Below are positions 14,319-22,488 of a DNA stretch of 22,488 bases, piece by piece. A model generated the notes under the pieces. That model ran no database searches and was not told the origin of the DNA. It was given only the letters and a program-made list of their open reading frames with translations. Position numbers and translations under genes: made by a program. This stretch comes from Planctomycetaceae bacterium (lineage in GTDB: Bacteria; Planctomycetota; Planctomycetia; Pirellulales; Pirellulaceae), in contig NYXM01000153.1 of the NCBI GenBank assembly GCA_002685655.1, positions 1-22,488 on the forward strand. Reading direction: 5' to 3'. Positions within the stretch are counted from its first letter, which is position 1; each line of letters opens with the position of its first letter.

Positions 14319-17300
14319 ATGACTGACGCGAGCGTCGAACCGAGCCAGCCCCAGCCCACCGACTTCGATCGCCAGATCGACCGAGCGATGCAGGTCGATC
14401 AGTTCCGCTTGCGGCGTTCATTGCGAAATATCGAAAAGGCGGCCCGTGAGGGGAAGCCGACCGATCGCCAACGGGAGAAGCTGACGCAAGACTTGAACCG
14501 TTCGGTCACGATGCGAAGACGACGTGCGGCAACCAAACCCAGCTGCGACTTCGACTTTGATTTGCCGATCTTGGAGTGGCGAGCGGAGATTGCCGAGACG
14601 ATACGCCGCCATCAAGTCGTCGTGATCTGTGGCGAAACTGGTTCGGGCAAGTCGACGCAGTTACCGAAAATCTGTCTGGATATTGGTCGAGGCGTCGGTG
14701 GCTTGATCGGTCACACGCAACCGCGACGCGTCGCCGCACGAACCATCGCGGCACGACTGGCCGAAGAACTCAAATCGTCGATCGGCGAGCACGTCGGATT
14801 TCAAATCCGCTTTAACGATACTACGAAGCCGAACACGTTCATCAAATTGATGACCGACGGGATTCTGCTGGCCGAGACACAGGGAGACCGATACCTGGAC
14901 CGCTACGACACCATTATTGTAGACGAAGCGCACGAGCGGTCGTTGAATATCGATTTCTTGATCGGGTATTTGAAGAATATCTTGCCCAAGCGGCCTGACT
15001 TGCGAGTCATCATTACGTCTGCCACGATCGACGCCAAAAGCTTCGCCGCGCATTTTTCCACGGCCGGGCACGAAGTTCCGATCATCGAAGTTTCAGGTCG
15101 GACGTTTCCGGTCGAAGTCCGCTACCGGGCATTCGAGCCACAAGATGATAACGACGAACCACCCTTGTGGGCCGACCAAATTGCCGAGGCGGCTGCGGAG
15201 CTTTGCCGAGAAGGTCCCGGTGACATCCTTACGTTCCTGCCAACGGAGCGCGACATCATGGAAGTGGCCAAGCGTCTGCGGAACCGCTCCATCGCCGGAC
15301 CAAACAAGCTTCAGATTCTGCCCCTTTATGGCAGGCTGTCCACTGCCGAGCAGAACAAAGTGTTCAAGCCAACGGGACAACGACGCATGGTGTTGGCGAC
15401 CAACGTCGCTGAATCGTCCGTGACAGTGCCGGGCATTCGCTATGTCATCGACACCGGGACCGCCCGGATTAGTCGCTATTCGCCCCGTTCGAAAGTCCAA
15501 CGACTACCGATCGAAGCGGTCTCGCGCGCGTCGGCGGATCAACGCAAAGGACGTTGCGGGCGATTGGGACCGGGGATTTGTATTCGTCTGTTCAGCGAAA
15601 AGGACTTTGTAAGCCGCGATCAATACACCACTCCCGAAATCCGACGCACGAATCTGGCGGCGGTGATTCTGCGGATGTTGTCGTTGCGATTGGGGGCAGT
15701 CGACCAGTTCCCGTTTCTCGATCCGCCTCGAACCGATGCTATCAATGACGGTTACAAGACTCTGTTCGAACTCGGGGCGGTCGATGCGCATCGACGCTTG
15801 ACGAGTGTCGGCAAGCAACTCAGCCGTTTGCCCATCGATCCGCGGATCGGACGGATGATCTTGGCGGCAGATCAAGAGAACTGCCTGCACGAGATGTTGA
15901 TCATCGCGGCAGCCTTAGAAGTCCAAGACGTGCGCGATCGACCCGTTGATAAGCAAAAGCAAGCTGACGAAGCTCACGCCAAGTTCGCTCACGACGACTC
16001 GGACTTTCTCACCTACCTGAATCTCTGGGATTTCTTTCACGGCCTGCGCGACAAACTCTCACGGAGCCAGATCCGTCGGGCCTGTCAACAGAATTTTCTA
16101 TCCTTCATGCGGATCCGCGAATGGCAAGACGTGCATCGCCAACTGATGCAGCTGGCCGGAGATGGCGGCCTCAAGACATCAGCACGCAAGAACAACTCGG
16201 ATGCGATTCACCGCGCGCTGTTGTGCGGCTTGTTGTCGAATGTGGCGATGCGTCGTGACGGCAACGAGTACGAAGGTGCCGGGGGGACTTCGTTTTTTGT
16301 CTGGCCTGGCTCGGCCACCTTCAACTCCAAACCTAAGTGGGTTGTGGCAGGCGAAGCGGTCGAAACGTCACGGCGATACCTCCGCACGGTTGGTCGAATC
16401 CAACCGAATTGGATCGAACCACTGGCCGCGCATATTGTCAAACGATCCTACACTGATCCGTTTTGGTCACGAAAAAGCGGTACTGTGCTAGCCTACGAAA
16501 AGGTGACGCTGTTTGGCCTGCTGATCGTCGCGGGCCGGCGTCAGCCTTACGCTAAACACGATCCAACGACCGCTCGACATCTGTTCATCGAACACGCACT
16601 CGTCGGCGACGATTTCGATTCGGAACCCAAATTCGTGCGGCACAATCGTCAACTGTTGGCGGACCTGCAAACCATGGGCGACAAGTCGCGGGCGACTGAC
16701 TTCCTGGTCGGCGATGGCGTTCAGTATGCGTTTTATGAGGAGCGCCTGCCCCGCGATGTCTACGATGCCGCGTCGCTCAACGTTTGGCTCAAACACGCTT
16801 CGCGCGAGGAGTCCAAGCGACTGAAGATGACGCTAAGCGATCTCATTGGCGAGCCAGATGGGCAGGACCAATCCGCGTTCCCCGATAGTCTTGATGCGGG
16901 CTCACTGAACTTGGAGATTGATTATCGTTTCCAACCCGGTGATGACGATGACGGGCTGACGATCTCTGTTCCTAAAGAAGGGCTACAACAACTTGATGCG
17001 CGAAGGCTCGAGTGGCTGGTGCCGGGGCGCGTCCAAGAGAAGCTAACGGCACTAATTCGGTCGCTGCCCAAGGCCGTCCGCCGCAGCTTCATTCCGGCAC
17101 CCGATGTGGCGCGTCGGGCTGCTGAGATGATGCCCTTCGCAGAAGGTGACTTTCTCGCCGTCGCTGCCCAAACGCTCAGCAAGATCGGCGGCGAACCGCT
17201 CGCGGCCAGCGATTTCAAACTGAACAAACTGCCACATCACTTGCGGATGAACGTTCGTGTTGTCGACGAATCGGGCAATCCCGTTGCCGAGGGCCGTGAT

Positions 17301-18236
17301 ATTGACGCGTTGGCGGCCGAAGTAGGTATCGAAGGGCCCAGCGGAGCCAATGTCGTGTCCGATGCGAACTGGGACCGGAAGAACATCCGAGTGTGGGACT
17401 TTGGCGAGTTGCCTGCGAGTGTCACGATCCACCGTGGAGATTTCGTCCTGGAAGCCTTTCCGATGCTGCAAGACGACGGCGATTCTGTTTCGATCGGACT
17501 GGCAACGACCGCGGCCGCCGCCAAAGCGCAAACACATGCCGGGCTGCGACGCCTGTTTTGTCTGACGGAGCATCACGAGCTGAAGTCGCAAGTGCATTGG
17601 CTGCCGTTGATCGACGAGTCGCAAGTCTTCGCTTCGACCATGCGTCATTCGCGAGATCTTCGCGAGCAGTTGATGGAACTAGCAGCAGAATTGTCCTTCT
17701 TGCAGGGGCAGCCGTCGCCGCGAGACGCCGAGTCGTTCGAGGCGGCACGTCACCGAGGTCGTCAGAAGTTGCTGATCGCTGCGCAAAAACTAGGCAAACT
17801 GATCGCGCCGTTGCTTCAGCACTATCATGAAGCGGAAGTCGCGCTCGGCGACGTGACTTCGAGCAAGCTCAATGAGGCTATGACGGATATGCGCCAACAG
17901 CTCGGACGACTCACACCGGACGGATTTTGGTGCTCGACGCCATGGAACTGGCTAACACAGTACCCACGTTACTTCCAGGCTATCACGGCGCGTCTGGCGA
18001 AGCTTCGAGTCGGCGGTGGCCTCCGTGACCATCAGGCCATGCAAGAACTTGCATCGTATCAGCACCGCTTCGACGATCACGTCGCGACAGGCAACGTGTG
18101 TGAGGAGAGCCGCCTGGCGCTGGAAGAGTATCGTTGGATGCTGGAAGAGTATCGCGTGTCGTTGTTCGCGCAGCAGTTAGGGACGTCAATTAAGATCTCG
18201 CCGCAAAGGCTAGACAAGCAATGGGCCAAGGTGTGA
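14319..18236 (+). CDS. hrpA: ATP-dependent RNA helicase HrpA (DEAH box)
   Basis: The protein has 1305 residues, essentially the length of Escherichia coli HrpA (about 1300). Helicase motifs: GETGSGKS (105-112, Walker A), D202-E-A-H205 (motif II), S234-A-T (motif III) and QRKGRCGR (408-415, motif VI). A winged-helix/ratchet region and OB-fold-like domain follow at about 430-780. The long C-terminal part is the HrpA-specific DUF3418 region, ending with WMLEEYRVSLFAQQLGT. In other bacteria HrpA unwinds RNA, acts on mRNA and rescues stalled ribosomes; here it should be cytoplasmic. It starts 45 nt after the WD40 gene but probably has its own function. No good ribosome binding site precedes the ATG. 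Confidence 0.96.
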   Translation: MTDASVEPSQPQPTDFDRQIDRAMQVDQFRLRRSLRNIEKAAREGKPTDRQREKLTQDLNRSVTMRRRRAATKPSCDFDFDLPILEWRAEIAETIRRHQVVVICGETGSGKSTQLPKICLDIGRGVGGLIGHTQPRRVAARTIAARLAEELKSSIGEHVGFQIRFNDTTKPNTFIKLMTDGILLAETQGDRYLDRYDTIIVDEAHERSLNIDFLIGYLKNILPKRPDLRVIITSATIDAKSFAAHFSTAGHEVPIIEVSGRTFPVEVRYRAFEPQDDNDEPPLWADQIAEAAAELCREGPGDILTFLPTERDIMEVAKRLRNRSIAGPNKLQILPLYGRLSTAEQNKVFKPTGQRRMVLATNVAESSVTVPGIRYVIDTGTARISRYSPRSKVQRLPIEAVSRASADQRKGRCGRLGPGICIRLFSEKDFVSRDQYTTPEIRRTNLAAVILRMLSLRLGAVDQFPFLDPPRTDAINDGYKTLFELGAVDAHRRLTSVGKQLSRLPIDPRIGRMILAADQENCLHEMLIIAAALEVQDVRDRPVDKQKQADEAHAKFAHDDSDFLTYLNLWDFFHGLRDKLSRSQIRRACQQNFLSFMRIREWQDVHRQLMQLAGDGGLKTSARKNNSDAIHRALLCGLLSNVAMRRDGNEYEGAGGTSFFVWPGSATFNSKPKWVVAGEAVETSRRYLRTVGRIQPNWIEPLAAHIVKRSYTDPFWSRKSGTVLAYEKVTLFGLLIVAGRRQPYAKHDPTTARHLFIEHALVGDDFDSEPKFVRHNRQLLADLQTMGDKSRATDFLVGDGVQYAFYEERLPRDVYDAASLNVWLKHASREESKRLKMTLSDLIGEPDGQDQSAFPDSLDAGSLNLEIDYRFQPGDDDDGLTISVPKEGLQQLDARRLEWLVPGRVQEKLTALIRSLPKAVRRSFIPAPDVARRAAEMMPFAEGDFLAVAAQTLSKIGGEPLAASDFKLNKLPHHLRMNVRVVDESGNPVAEGRDIDALAAEVGIEGPSGANVVSDANWDRKNIRVWDFGELPASVTIHRGDFVLEAFPMLQDDGDSVSIGLATTAAAAKAQTHAGLRRLFCLTEHHELKSQVHWLPLIDESQVFASTMRHSRDLREQLMELAAELSFLQGQPSPRDAESFEAARHRGRQKLLIAAQKLGKLIAPLLQHYHEAEVALGDVTSSKLNEAMTDMRQQLGRLTPDGFWCSTPWNWLTQYPRYFQAITARLAKLRVGGGLRDHQAMQELASYQHRFDDHVATGNVCEESRLALEEYRWMLEEYRVSLFAQQLGTSIKISPQRLDKQWAKV

Positions 18237-18274
18237 TCAAAAATCGATTCCTGGGGCTGTCCAGCTAGCGTCCA

Positions 18275-18305
18275 TTGGGCAATCAGCTAGACTAAACTGT
18301 ATAAA
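18275..18305 (+). promoter_or_regulatory. weak candidate promoter of the aconitase X operon
   Basis: In the 90-base gap after hrpA, TTGGGC (18275-18280) and TATAAA (18300-18305) are separated by 19 bases, about 20 bases before the ATG at 18327. The -10 is good, the -35 is poor and the spacer is long. Co-transcription with hrpA cannot be excluded. Confidence 0.25.
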
Positions 18306-18326
18306 CATGTTTTAGGCAGGTCGCCA

Positions 18327-19574
18327 ATGGAACTAACCGCCGAACAACACCGGATTCTCGACGGCACCAAAGGGGCGCTGCCCGCCAAGTGTATGCGATG
18401 GTTGGTTGAGTGGGGCGAGGCGATGGGAGCGCGGCGTCTAGTGCCGGTTGCCAATACGCACTCGCTGGTCACCGTGCCCGGAAATCTCATTTGGGGGGCC
18501 GGAGAGGAGCCGCTCGAGCGTACGATGCAGCTGCTACGTAGCGTCTGCAAACATCACGTCTGCGGTCACTGCACGACACACATCACGTTCGCGCACGAGG
18601 AGCAGTACGAGGAAATCGAACTGCCAGAGGACCAGGTGGCAGCTCAGCAGGAAGTCATGCGATTGGCCACTGACGCCGGCTTTCTCATGACATACACCTG
18701 TGCGCCCTATCTGGTAGGCAATGTTCCTCTGAAGGGTGAAGTCTGTGCATGGACAGAGTCGTCGGCCGTCGTGTATGCCAACTCGATTCTGGGCGCTCGT
18801 ACGACTCGTCACGGAACGGAAAGCGCATTGGCCGCCTCGCTGCTCGGCTGCGTCCCTGAAATCGGTGTGTTGCTCGACGAAAACCGACGAGCAACATTGC
18901 AAGTGGATGTCACAGCACAGCTGCGTACGCCAACGGATTGGGGCGCGTTGGGGTACTTTATTGGCCAAGCGGCCGGTGTCGAAGTGCCAGTCGTTGTTGC
19001 GGCGCCCCTCCCCAAGCAAGAAGACGCCAAGCAGTTTTGTGCAGCCCTTGCCTCGGGCGGTGGTGTTACCTTGTGTCACATTGCCGGAGTTACGCCCGAG
19101 GCGCCGACGGTCGAACAGGCCCTCGGTGGTCAGCCGCCACGAGGCCAATTCGTCTTCGGTGAACAACAGCGCCGCGAAACCTACGCCCAACTCCGCACGC
19201 ACACTGACAACAAAATCGACACGGTCATTCTCGGTTGCCCACACGCCTCGCTGAACGAGATTGCCGAAATCGCTTTCCAATTGAAGGACAGGCATCTCGC
19301 TGATGGCGTCAAACTGTGGGTGTGTTCGGCCTACGCCACGCGAGCTTGCGCGGAGCGACTGGGACACGCCAAGACCATTTCGGATGCCGGCGGGTATCTA
19401 TTCTGCGATACATGCCCCACGAATTCCATGCGATTACAGGCGGAACGAGTTGTCACGCCGAGTTTCAAACAGGCCCACTACGCGCGCGGGATGATCAAAG
19501 CAGAAGTCATCGTGGACAACCTGCAGGGTTGTCTGGAGGCCGCACTGACAGGGAGGTGGTGTGATGGCCGATGA
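18327..19574 (+). CDS. aconitase X catalytic (large) subunit
   Basis: The protein has 415 residues, the usual size for the stand-alone large subunit (formerly DUF521). The family phrases are present: VPVANTHSLVTVPGNLIWG, Y-T-C125-APYLVGN, G-A-R-T-T-R-HGTESA, L-G-C304-PHASLNEI and C360-D-T-C363-PTNS. C125, C304 and C363 are the likely ligands of the Fe-S or iron centre. Known aconitase X enzymes are cis-3-hydroxy-L-proline dehydratase in bacteria and fungi and phosphomevalonate dehydratase in archaea. Mevalonate use would be unexpected in a planctomycete, so an amino-acid-type or still unknown hydroxy acid is more likely; this is inference. The last 14 nt overlap the small-subunit gene, which indicates coupled translation. 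Confidence 0.93.
   Translation: MELTAEQHRILDGTKGALPAKCMRWLVEWGEAMGARRLVPVANTHSLVTVPGNLIWGAGEEPLERTMQLLRSVCKHHVCGHCTTHITFAHEEQYEEIELPEDQVAAQQEVMRLATDAGFLMTYTCAPYLVGNVPLKGEVCAWTESSAVVYANSILGARTTRHGTESALAASLLGCVPEIGVLLDENRRATLQVDVTAQLRTPTDWGALGYFIGQAAGVEVPVVVAAPLPKQEDAKQFCAALASGGGVTLCHIAGVTPEAPTVEQALGGQPPRGQFVFGEQQRRETYAQLRTHTDNKIDTVILGCPHASLNEIAEIAFQLKDRHLADGVKLWVCSAYATRACAERLGHAKTISDAGGYLFCDTCPTNSMRLQAERVVTPSFKQAHYARGMIKAEVIVDNLQGCLEAALTGRWCDGR
19551..19556 (+). promoter_or_regulatory. strong Shine-Dalgarno of the aconitase X small subunit
   Basis: GGGAGG sits 7 nt before the ATG at 19564, inside the 3' end of the large-subunit gene. It favours ATG 19564 over the preceding in-frame GTG at 19561 and supports translational coupling of the two subunits. 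Confidence 0.6.
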
Positions 19575-20001
19575 CGTGATCAGATGCCGTGGCTTAGTGA
19601 AGGGGCGAGCCGGAGGCGATGCCCTCGTCGCCCCTACGACTTTGTCGTTTTGGGGAGAAGTGGATCCTGTAACCGGTAGAATCATCGCTCCAGGTCACCC
19701 CCTGGAAGGCGAATGCCTGCGAGGAAAGGTCTTGGTGATACGGTCCACGAAGGGATCGTCTGCCACACCGCTCGTGATGGGACTGGCGCACCAAGCAGGC
19801 AATGCACCCGTGGCCCTAGTGAATACGGAAGTTGATTCTCTGGCAGCTCTCGGGTGCGTCGTTAATCGTATTCCGATGGTCGCCGAACTGGACACGGATC
19901 CGTTCCAAGCCATCAAGACCGGTGATTATGTCCTTGTCGACGCCGACGAAGGCACCCTGGTCGTGACACGATCTCCAGAGCATTCATCACGGTCCGTGTA
20001 A
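19564..20001 (+). CDS. aconitase X swivel (small) subunit, DUF126
   Basis: The protein has 145 residues. It begins with the typical CRGLVKGRAGGDALVAPTTLSFWGEVDPVTG and continues with GRIIAPGHPLEGECLRGKVLVIRSTKGSS. Ser65-Ser66 in the TKGSS loop corresponds to the active-site serine of this swivel domain. The family caps the active site of the large subunit, and in bacteria the two parts are either fused or separate; here they are separate. The start codon lies within the large-subunit gene behind a strong Shine-Dalgarno. The gene ends 15 nt before a hairpin that separates it from the convergent minus-strand genes. Confidence 0.93.
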   Translation: MADDVIRCRGLVKGRAGGDALVAPTTLSFWGEVDPVTGRIIAPGHPLEGECLRGKVLVIRSTKGSSATPLVMGLAHQAGNAPVALVNTEVDSLAALGCVVNRIPMVAELDTDPFQAIKTGDYVLVDADEGTLVVTRSPEHSSRSV

Positions 20002-20016
20002 AGGGCCTTCTTCATT

Positions 20017-20035
20017 CCACCGGCTCTGTCGGTGG
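20017..20035. terminator. hairpin between convergent genes, possible bidirectional terminator
   Basis: CCACCGGC-TCT-GTCGGTGG forms an 8-bp stem with one G-T pair and a 3-nt loop. It begins 15 nt after the stop of the aconitase X small subunit and abuts the stop codon of the 510-residue gene on the other strand. Neither side has a T-tract, so it is not a canonical intrinsic terminator, but its place between convergent stops supports a 3'-end role. Confidence 0.4.
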
Positions 20036-21568
20036 TCATTGATTACTCCGTTCGCTTGACCGCATCACTTCATCCAAACGGCTCTGCAAGTCGGCGCTAC
20101 GCGCGACAAGTTCCGGATACGTCTCGGCGATCTGCTCCAGGCACGCACGCAGATCTTCAGCCGCGGATTGTTCAGCGACTGAATCATCAGCACGGCGAAA
20201 GGTGCTAAACGCTGCGTTTAATGCGTCAGTGGACGAGGAGTCAGTGGCACGCTCCTGCAGTTCGGTGACGAGTTCTGCAAGTGGAAACCCGATTGCCAGC
20301 TTTGCGGACAGAGGCGGGCAACCGGTGGCGAGAATGCTATCCCAATCAACGGAACTCGACGTCCAAACAGAATCCAACTCGTCGCCTGGTGCTTCCTGTT
20401 CGGCTTGCAGGCAATCCATCTTTTCGCTGTAACACCGAAACTCGGCCTGCTCCCTCTCCCATGCTTCACGTGACTCGGTCATGGAAAAGGCGAATTCATC
20501 TTCGAGTTCCAGGTGGTGACCGTCAAAGACCATGAACATGGGACCGTCTCCGAATGCGCCGTCAGCTTCGGCCTGACAGATTGGACAATCGCAATCCAGC
20601 TCCATGCCGTCGCTCGTGACTGGCATGCGCTGCCGCTCGGATTCAATCAGCTCGTTGCACGATTGGCCACAACTGCCGTCTTTGGGCGGTTGAGCAAGCC
20701 ACTGATCACGGTATTCGGCGAGCCGTTCGACCAGTAGATCGCAACTCGATTCACCACCGATCACGCGATCCCACGCTTCATCGAGCAATGATCTCATGAG
20801 GTCAAAGTACAACGCGACTTCGGTCGTCCCGTACCCGCCGAATTGGTACGCAGCAGAATTCACATTCAGCGCCAGTGGAGCGAACCCCTGCATTGACCAT
20901 TGTTCCGAACGATGCTGGATGTCCTGATCAATCTGGTTCCGATGACAAAGCAATACGGTTCGTGGGGAGTGCCCAAGCAGGTCCTGGCGAGCGGTCATCA
21001 GCCAGTCTGCGTGAATCCCGCGGATGGACACGTAGCGATTGTCGTCCCCGGCGTCTTCTGCTGCCCCACCAAGGACGCGGTTTGCAATGAACTCCAACAT
21101 GGGATGCCCGTACAAAATCGCACGAGATGCAATCTGTTGGTAGTTCTCGAATGATTCGCGACGTTCCTCGATTGCCGATCTCCAGTCGTCGCCGCCGGGC
21201 TGAAACGACCACTCTGCCGGCGTGTCGAGCCAGACGATGGGAAATCCATCTCCCTGTTCATCATCGCCGGCCTGAAACGCGCCGCCTTCCTCCGGCAATG
21301 TGAACTCGCCGCCGGCAACGACGGACCGGGAATCCAGGTCGATCAGACACCAGCCATCGTCTCCGGTCATGGATGCCATTTCGGTCGCCGTCTGACCGGA
21401 TTCCTCCCAACGATGGTTCGGTTGGTAGCGGCGAACAGCGATCAGAAAGTCTTCCATTGTTTCAGGTTCAGCTGACAACGCCCCCATCGCAACCAAAACG
21501 TTCCACTCGTTGACGGTCCAAGAAATGCCGACACCGGCGGCGCGCACCGTCAGTCGTACCATCATCAT
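20036..21568 (-). CDS. hypothetical protein, 510 residues
   Basis: I do not recognise this protein. It is soluble-looking, acidic and rich in Glu, Asp, Ser and Trp, with no signal peptide or membrane segment. A cysteine group C326-D-C328-P-I-C331-Q resembles half of a zinc site; C303GQSC307 lies just before it and could supply further ligands. A region around residue 190-260 (LLGHSPRTVLLCHRNQIDQD) looks like a folded alpha/beta segment. The C-terminal 130 residues are mostly helical, with heptad-like leucines. Three consecutive ATG codons open the frame; GGGGA in the sequence directly upstream suits the first or second. The start overlaps the stop of the upstream gene by four bases (ATGA), so the two are translated together and probably act together. 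Confidence 0.75.
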   Translation of the reverse strand: MMMVRLTVRAAGVGISWTVNEWNVLVAMGALSAEPETMEDFLIAVRRYQPNHRWEESGQTATEMASMTGDDGWCLIDLDSRSVVAGGEFTLPEEGGAFQAGDDEQGDGFPIVWLDTPAEWSFQPGGDDWRSAIEERRESFENYQQIASRAILYGHPMLEFIANRVLGGAAEDAGDDNRYVSIRGIHADWLMTARQDLLGHSPRTVLLCHRNQIDQDIQHRSEQWSMQGFAPLALNVNSAAYQFGGYGTTEVALYFDLMRSLLDEAWDRVIGGESSCDLLVERLAEYRDQWLAQPPKDGSCGQSCNELIESERQRMPVTSDGMELDCDCPICQAEADGAFGDGPMFMVFDGHHLELEDEFAFSMTESREAWEREQAEFRCYSEKMDCLQAEQEAPGDELDSVWTSSSVDWDSILATGCPPLSAKLAIGFPLAELVTELQERATDSSSTDALNAAFSTFRRADDSVAEQSAAEDLRACLEQIAETYPELVARSADLQSRLDEVMRSSERSNQ

Positions 21569-22254
21569 CTTTCCCCTTTGTCTGTCTGTGGATCGCCATC
21601 GATCAGCTCATTGCCTGCCAGCGAATCTCGAGTTGTGAGCTCAATTTCGTGGGGGTGGCGGTCAACCGTCGATCGCAGATTTGGGCTGTCGTCGACATTG
21701 CCGCAGAATATCATGACTCCAGGTCCGATTTCTTGGATGAGCCCCTGGTGTCGCAATATGTCGATCTGCCGTTGAGCACTTTCGGCCTTCTCGTGGAGAT
21801 CTTCTTTAGGCAGCTCAAACGTGCGTACGCCAACACGTGCGACCCCTAGACGCGTGTCCTGAATCACGACACGGCCATTTTGTGTGCTGTTCCACTCGAT
21901 GCACAACGCCTTCCGCAAGTCGGAAGGTGGCTGTTCGCCCGCGCATAGCTGGTCCAGCAACTCCTCGACGGAACAATTGTGGTGTCGCAATAGCTGGTCG
22001 GCGGTGATGTCACCAACTTCGCCAAACTGCTCGGTCGCAAGTCCATCGAGGGCAACGGCCTCAGCCCAATCGGGGACCGGGGCGCGCCGCACAATTCGGA
22101 ATCGCCAACCCGCGAGATCCGGATGGCAATCGCCACGTAATTCCAACGTCAACGGTTCGAGACGTCCGAAAAGTCGAATCCAGCCGGTGACGCGTCCGCG
22201 TACTGTGTTGTCGAGTTCGCCGCTTTCGACACGGTCTGTAGGTCTCCAGGTCAT
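21565..22254 (-). CDS. hypothetical protein, 229 residues, coupled to the 510-residue gene
   Basis: I do not recognise this protein. It is soluble, with a beta-rich N-terminal part (VRGRVTGWIRLFGRLEPLTLELRG, then WRFRIVRRAPVPDW), a central helical segment with LHHNC- and CAGEQPP-like phrases, and a beta-rich segment around NGRVVIQDTRLGVARVGVRTFEL followed by a helix (EKAESAQRQIDILRHQGLI). The C-terminus is polar. No signal peptide or metal motif is seen. It is the first gene of a two-gene minus-strand operon, with a four-base overlap to its partner. The ATG at 22254 lies only six bases after a good -10 sequence, so the mRNA may be leaderless. Confidence 0.72.
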   Translation of the reverse strand: MTWRPTDRVESGELDNTVRGRVTGWIRLFGRLEPLTLELRGDCHPDLAGWRFRIVRRAPVPDWAEAVALDGLATEQFGEVGDITADQLLRHHNCSVEELLDQLCAGEQPPSDLRKALCIEWNSTQNGRVVIQDTRLGVARVGVRTFELPKEDLHEKAESAQRQIDILRHQGLIQEIGPGVMIFCGNVDDSPNLRSTVDRHPHEIELTTRDSLAGNELIDGDPQTDKGER

Positions 22255-22260
22255 TCTGGA

Positions 22261-22289
22261 AGTATACGCACAAAATAATATTAATACAA
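22261..22289 (-). promoter_or_regulatory. candidate promoter of the minus-strand hypothetical pair (possibly leaderless)
   Basis: On the minus strand TTGTAT (22284-22289) is followed by a 17-base spacer and TATACT (22261-22266), which matches the -10 consensus in five of six bases. The start ATG at 22254 is six bases past the -10, so transcription would begin at or next to the start codon. The surrounding stretch to about 22315 is markedly AT-rich compared with the window, as is common for promoters. Other TATAAT-like hexamers overlap here, so the exact element is uncertain. Confidence 0.4.
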
Positions 22290-22361
22290 GTATAAATAAT
22301 TAACATTATCTGCCAGAACTTCCAGTCACCGTTGAATCCACAGTCGCAGATGCACGCCAGC

Positions 22362-22488
22362 TCACTGAACAACGATTTCGGTGCCGGGTTGAAAGTAGGG
22401 TGTCTCGCCCGTGAACTTGACGGAGATGTCAGCTCGTTTGCGGTCAGCGGCCCAAGTGAAGAGGTATCCGGTCACGCCACGTTGCAGC
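22362..22488 (-). CDS. 3' end of an unrecognised gene (partial)
   Basis: Reading leftwards from the window edge gives 41 codons and a TGA at 22362-22364. The peptide is protein-like, with aromatic and beta-prone phrases (GYLFTWAADRKRADISV, then GETPYFQPGTEIVVQ), and the codons are GC-biased at the third position. I do not recognise the family; the remainder lies outside the window. About 107 bases separate it from the next minus-strand gene. Confidence 0.55.
   Translation of the reverse strand, partial: LQRGVTGYLFTWAADRKRADISVKFTGETPYFQPGTEIVVQ

Noticed and set aside
17052..17648. 198-codon minus-strand open frame inside hrpA
   Set aside because: It is antisense to a conserved HrpA-specific region and has no recognisable motifs or ribosome binding site.
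18118..18156. Direct repeat CTGGAAGAGTATCG near the end of hrpA
   Set aside because: It encodes the repeated LEEYR of the normal HrpA C-terminus, so it is not a mobile-element target duplication.

Overview
The window looks like a chromosomal piece of a planctomycete, probably of the Pirellulales (inference). The main evidence is a set of families that are greatly expanded in that phylum: a giant exported propeller/HEAT/cytochrome c protein with the PVC-type heme-binding tail, and a DUF1549/DUF1553 - DUF1501 - WD40 gene triad. Base composition is moderately GC-rich and fairly even, apart from a short AT-rich island near 22.26-22.32 kb. Few genes have a strong Shine-Dalgarno sequence, which is also usual for the phylum. 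I saw no tRNA, rRNA, CRISPR array, insertion sequence or phage gene.

Layout. Positions 25-279 (minus) hold a remnant of an EVE-domain gene. It lies in frame directly behind the stop codon of a 1270-residue exported cytochrome c protein (280-4092, minus). A 629-base divergent intergenic region follows; it contains a well-formed nested hairpin (4557-4619) upstream of a three-gene plus-strand operon. That operon (4722-8631) encodes an asparagine-synthetase-like enzyme with a degenerate glutaminase domain, a small radical SAM enzyme resembling the archaeosine-type RaSEA/TIGR01210 group, and a flavin-dependent halogenase-like oxidoreductase. I regard this as the best candidate for an undescribed pathway in the window. 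A short gap with a possible gene remnant and a candidate promoter leads to the triad operon (8990-14273). Its first member carries an unusual insert of about 380 residues, predicted to be coiled coil, inside the DUF1553 region. Next come an HrpA-type DEAH RNA helicase (14319-18236) and a two-gene aconitase X operon (18327-20001). A convergent hairpin separates these from a translationally coupled pair of unrecognised genes on the minus strand (20036-22254). The 3' end of another unrecognised minus-strand gene reaches the right edge.

How the genes may work together. The exported heme protein and the DUF1549/DUF1553/DUF1501 proteins probably act at or beyond the cytoplasmic membrane, but their substrates are unknown. 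The asparagine-synthetase-like, radical SAM and flavin enzymes are closely spaced and co-directional. An ATP-dependent condensation, a radical step and a flavin oxidation or halogenation would together suit the building or tailoring of a small molecule or of a modified nucleoside; the product cannot be read from the sequence. HrpA and the aconitase X pair have recognisable chemistry but no obvious link to the neighbouring genes.
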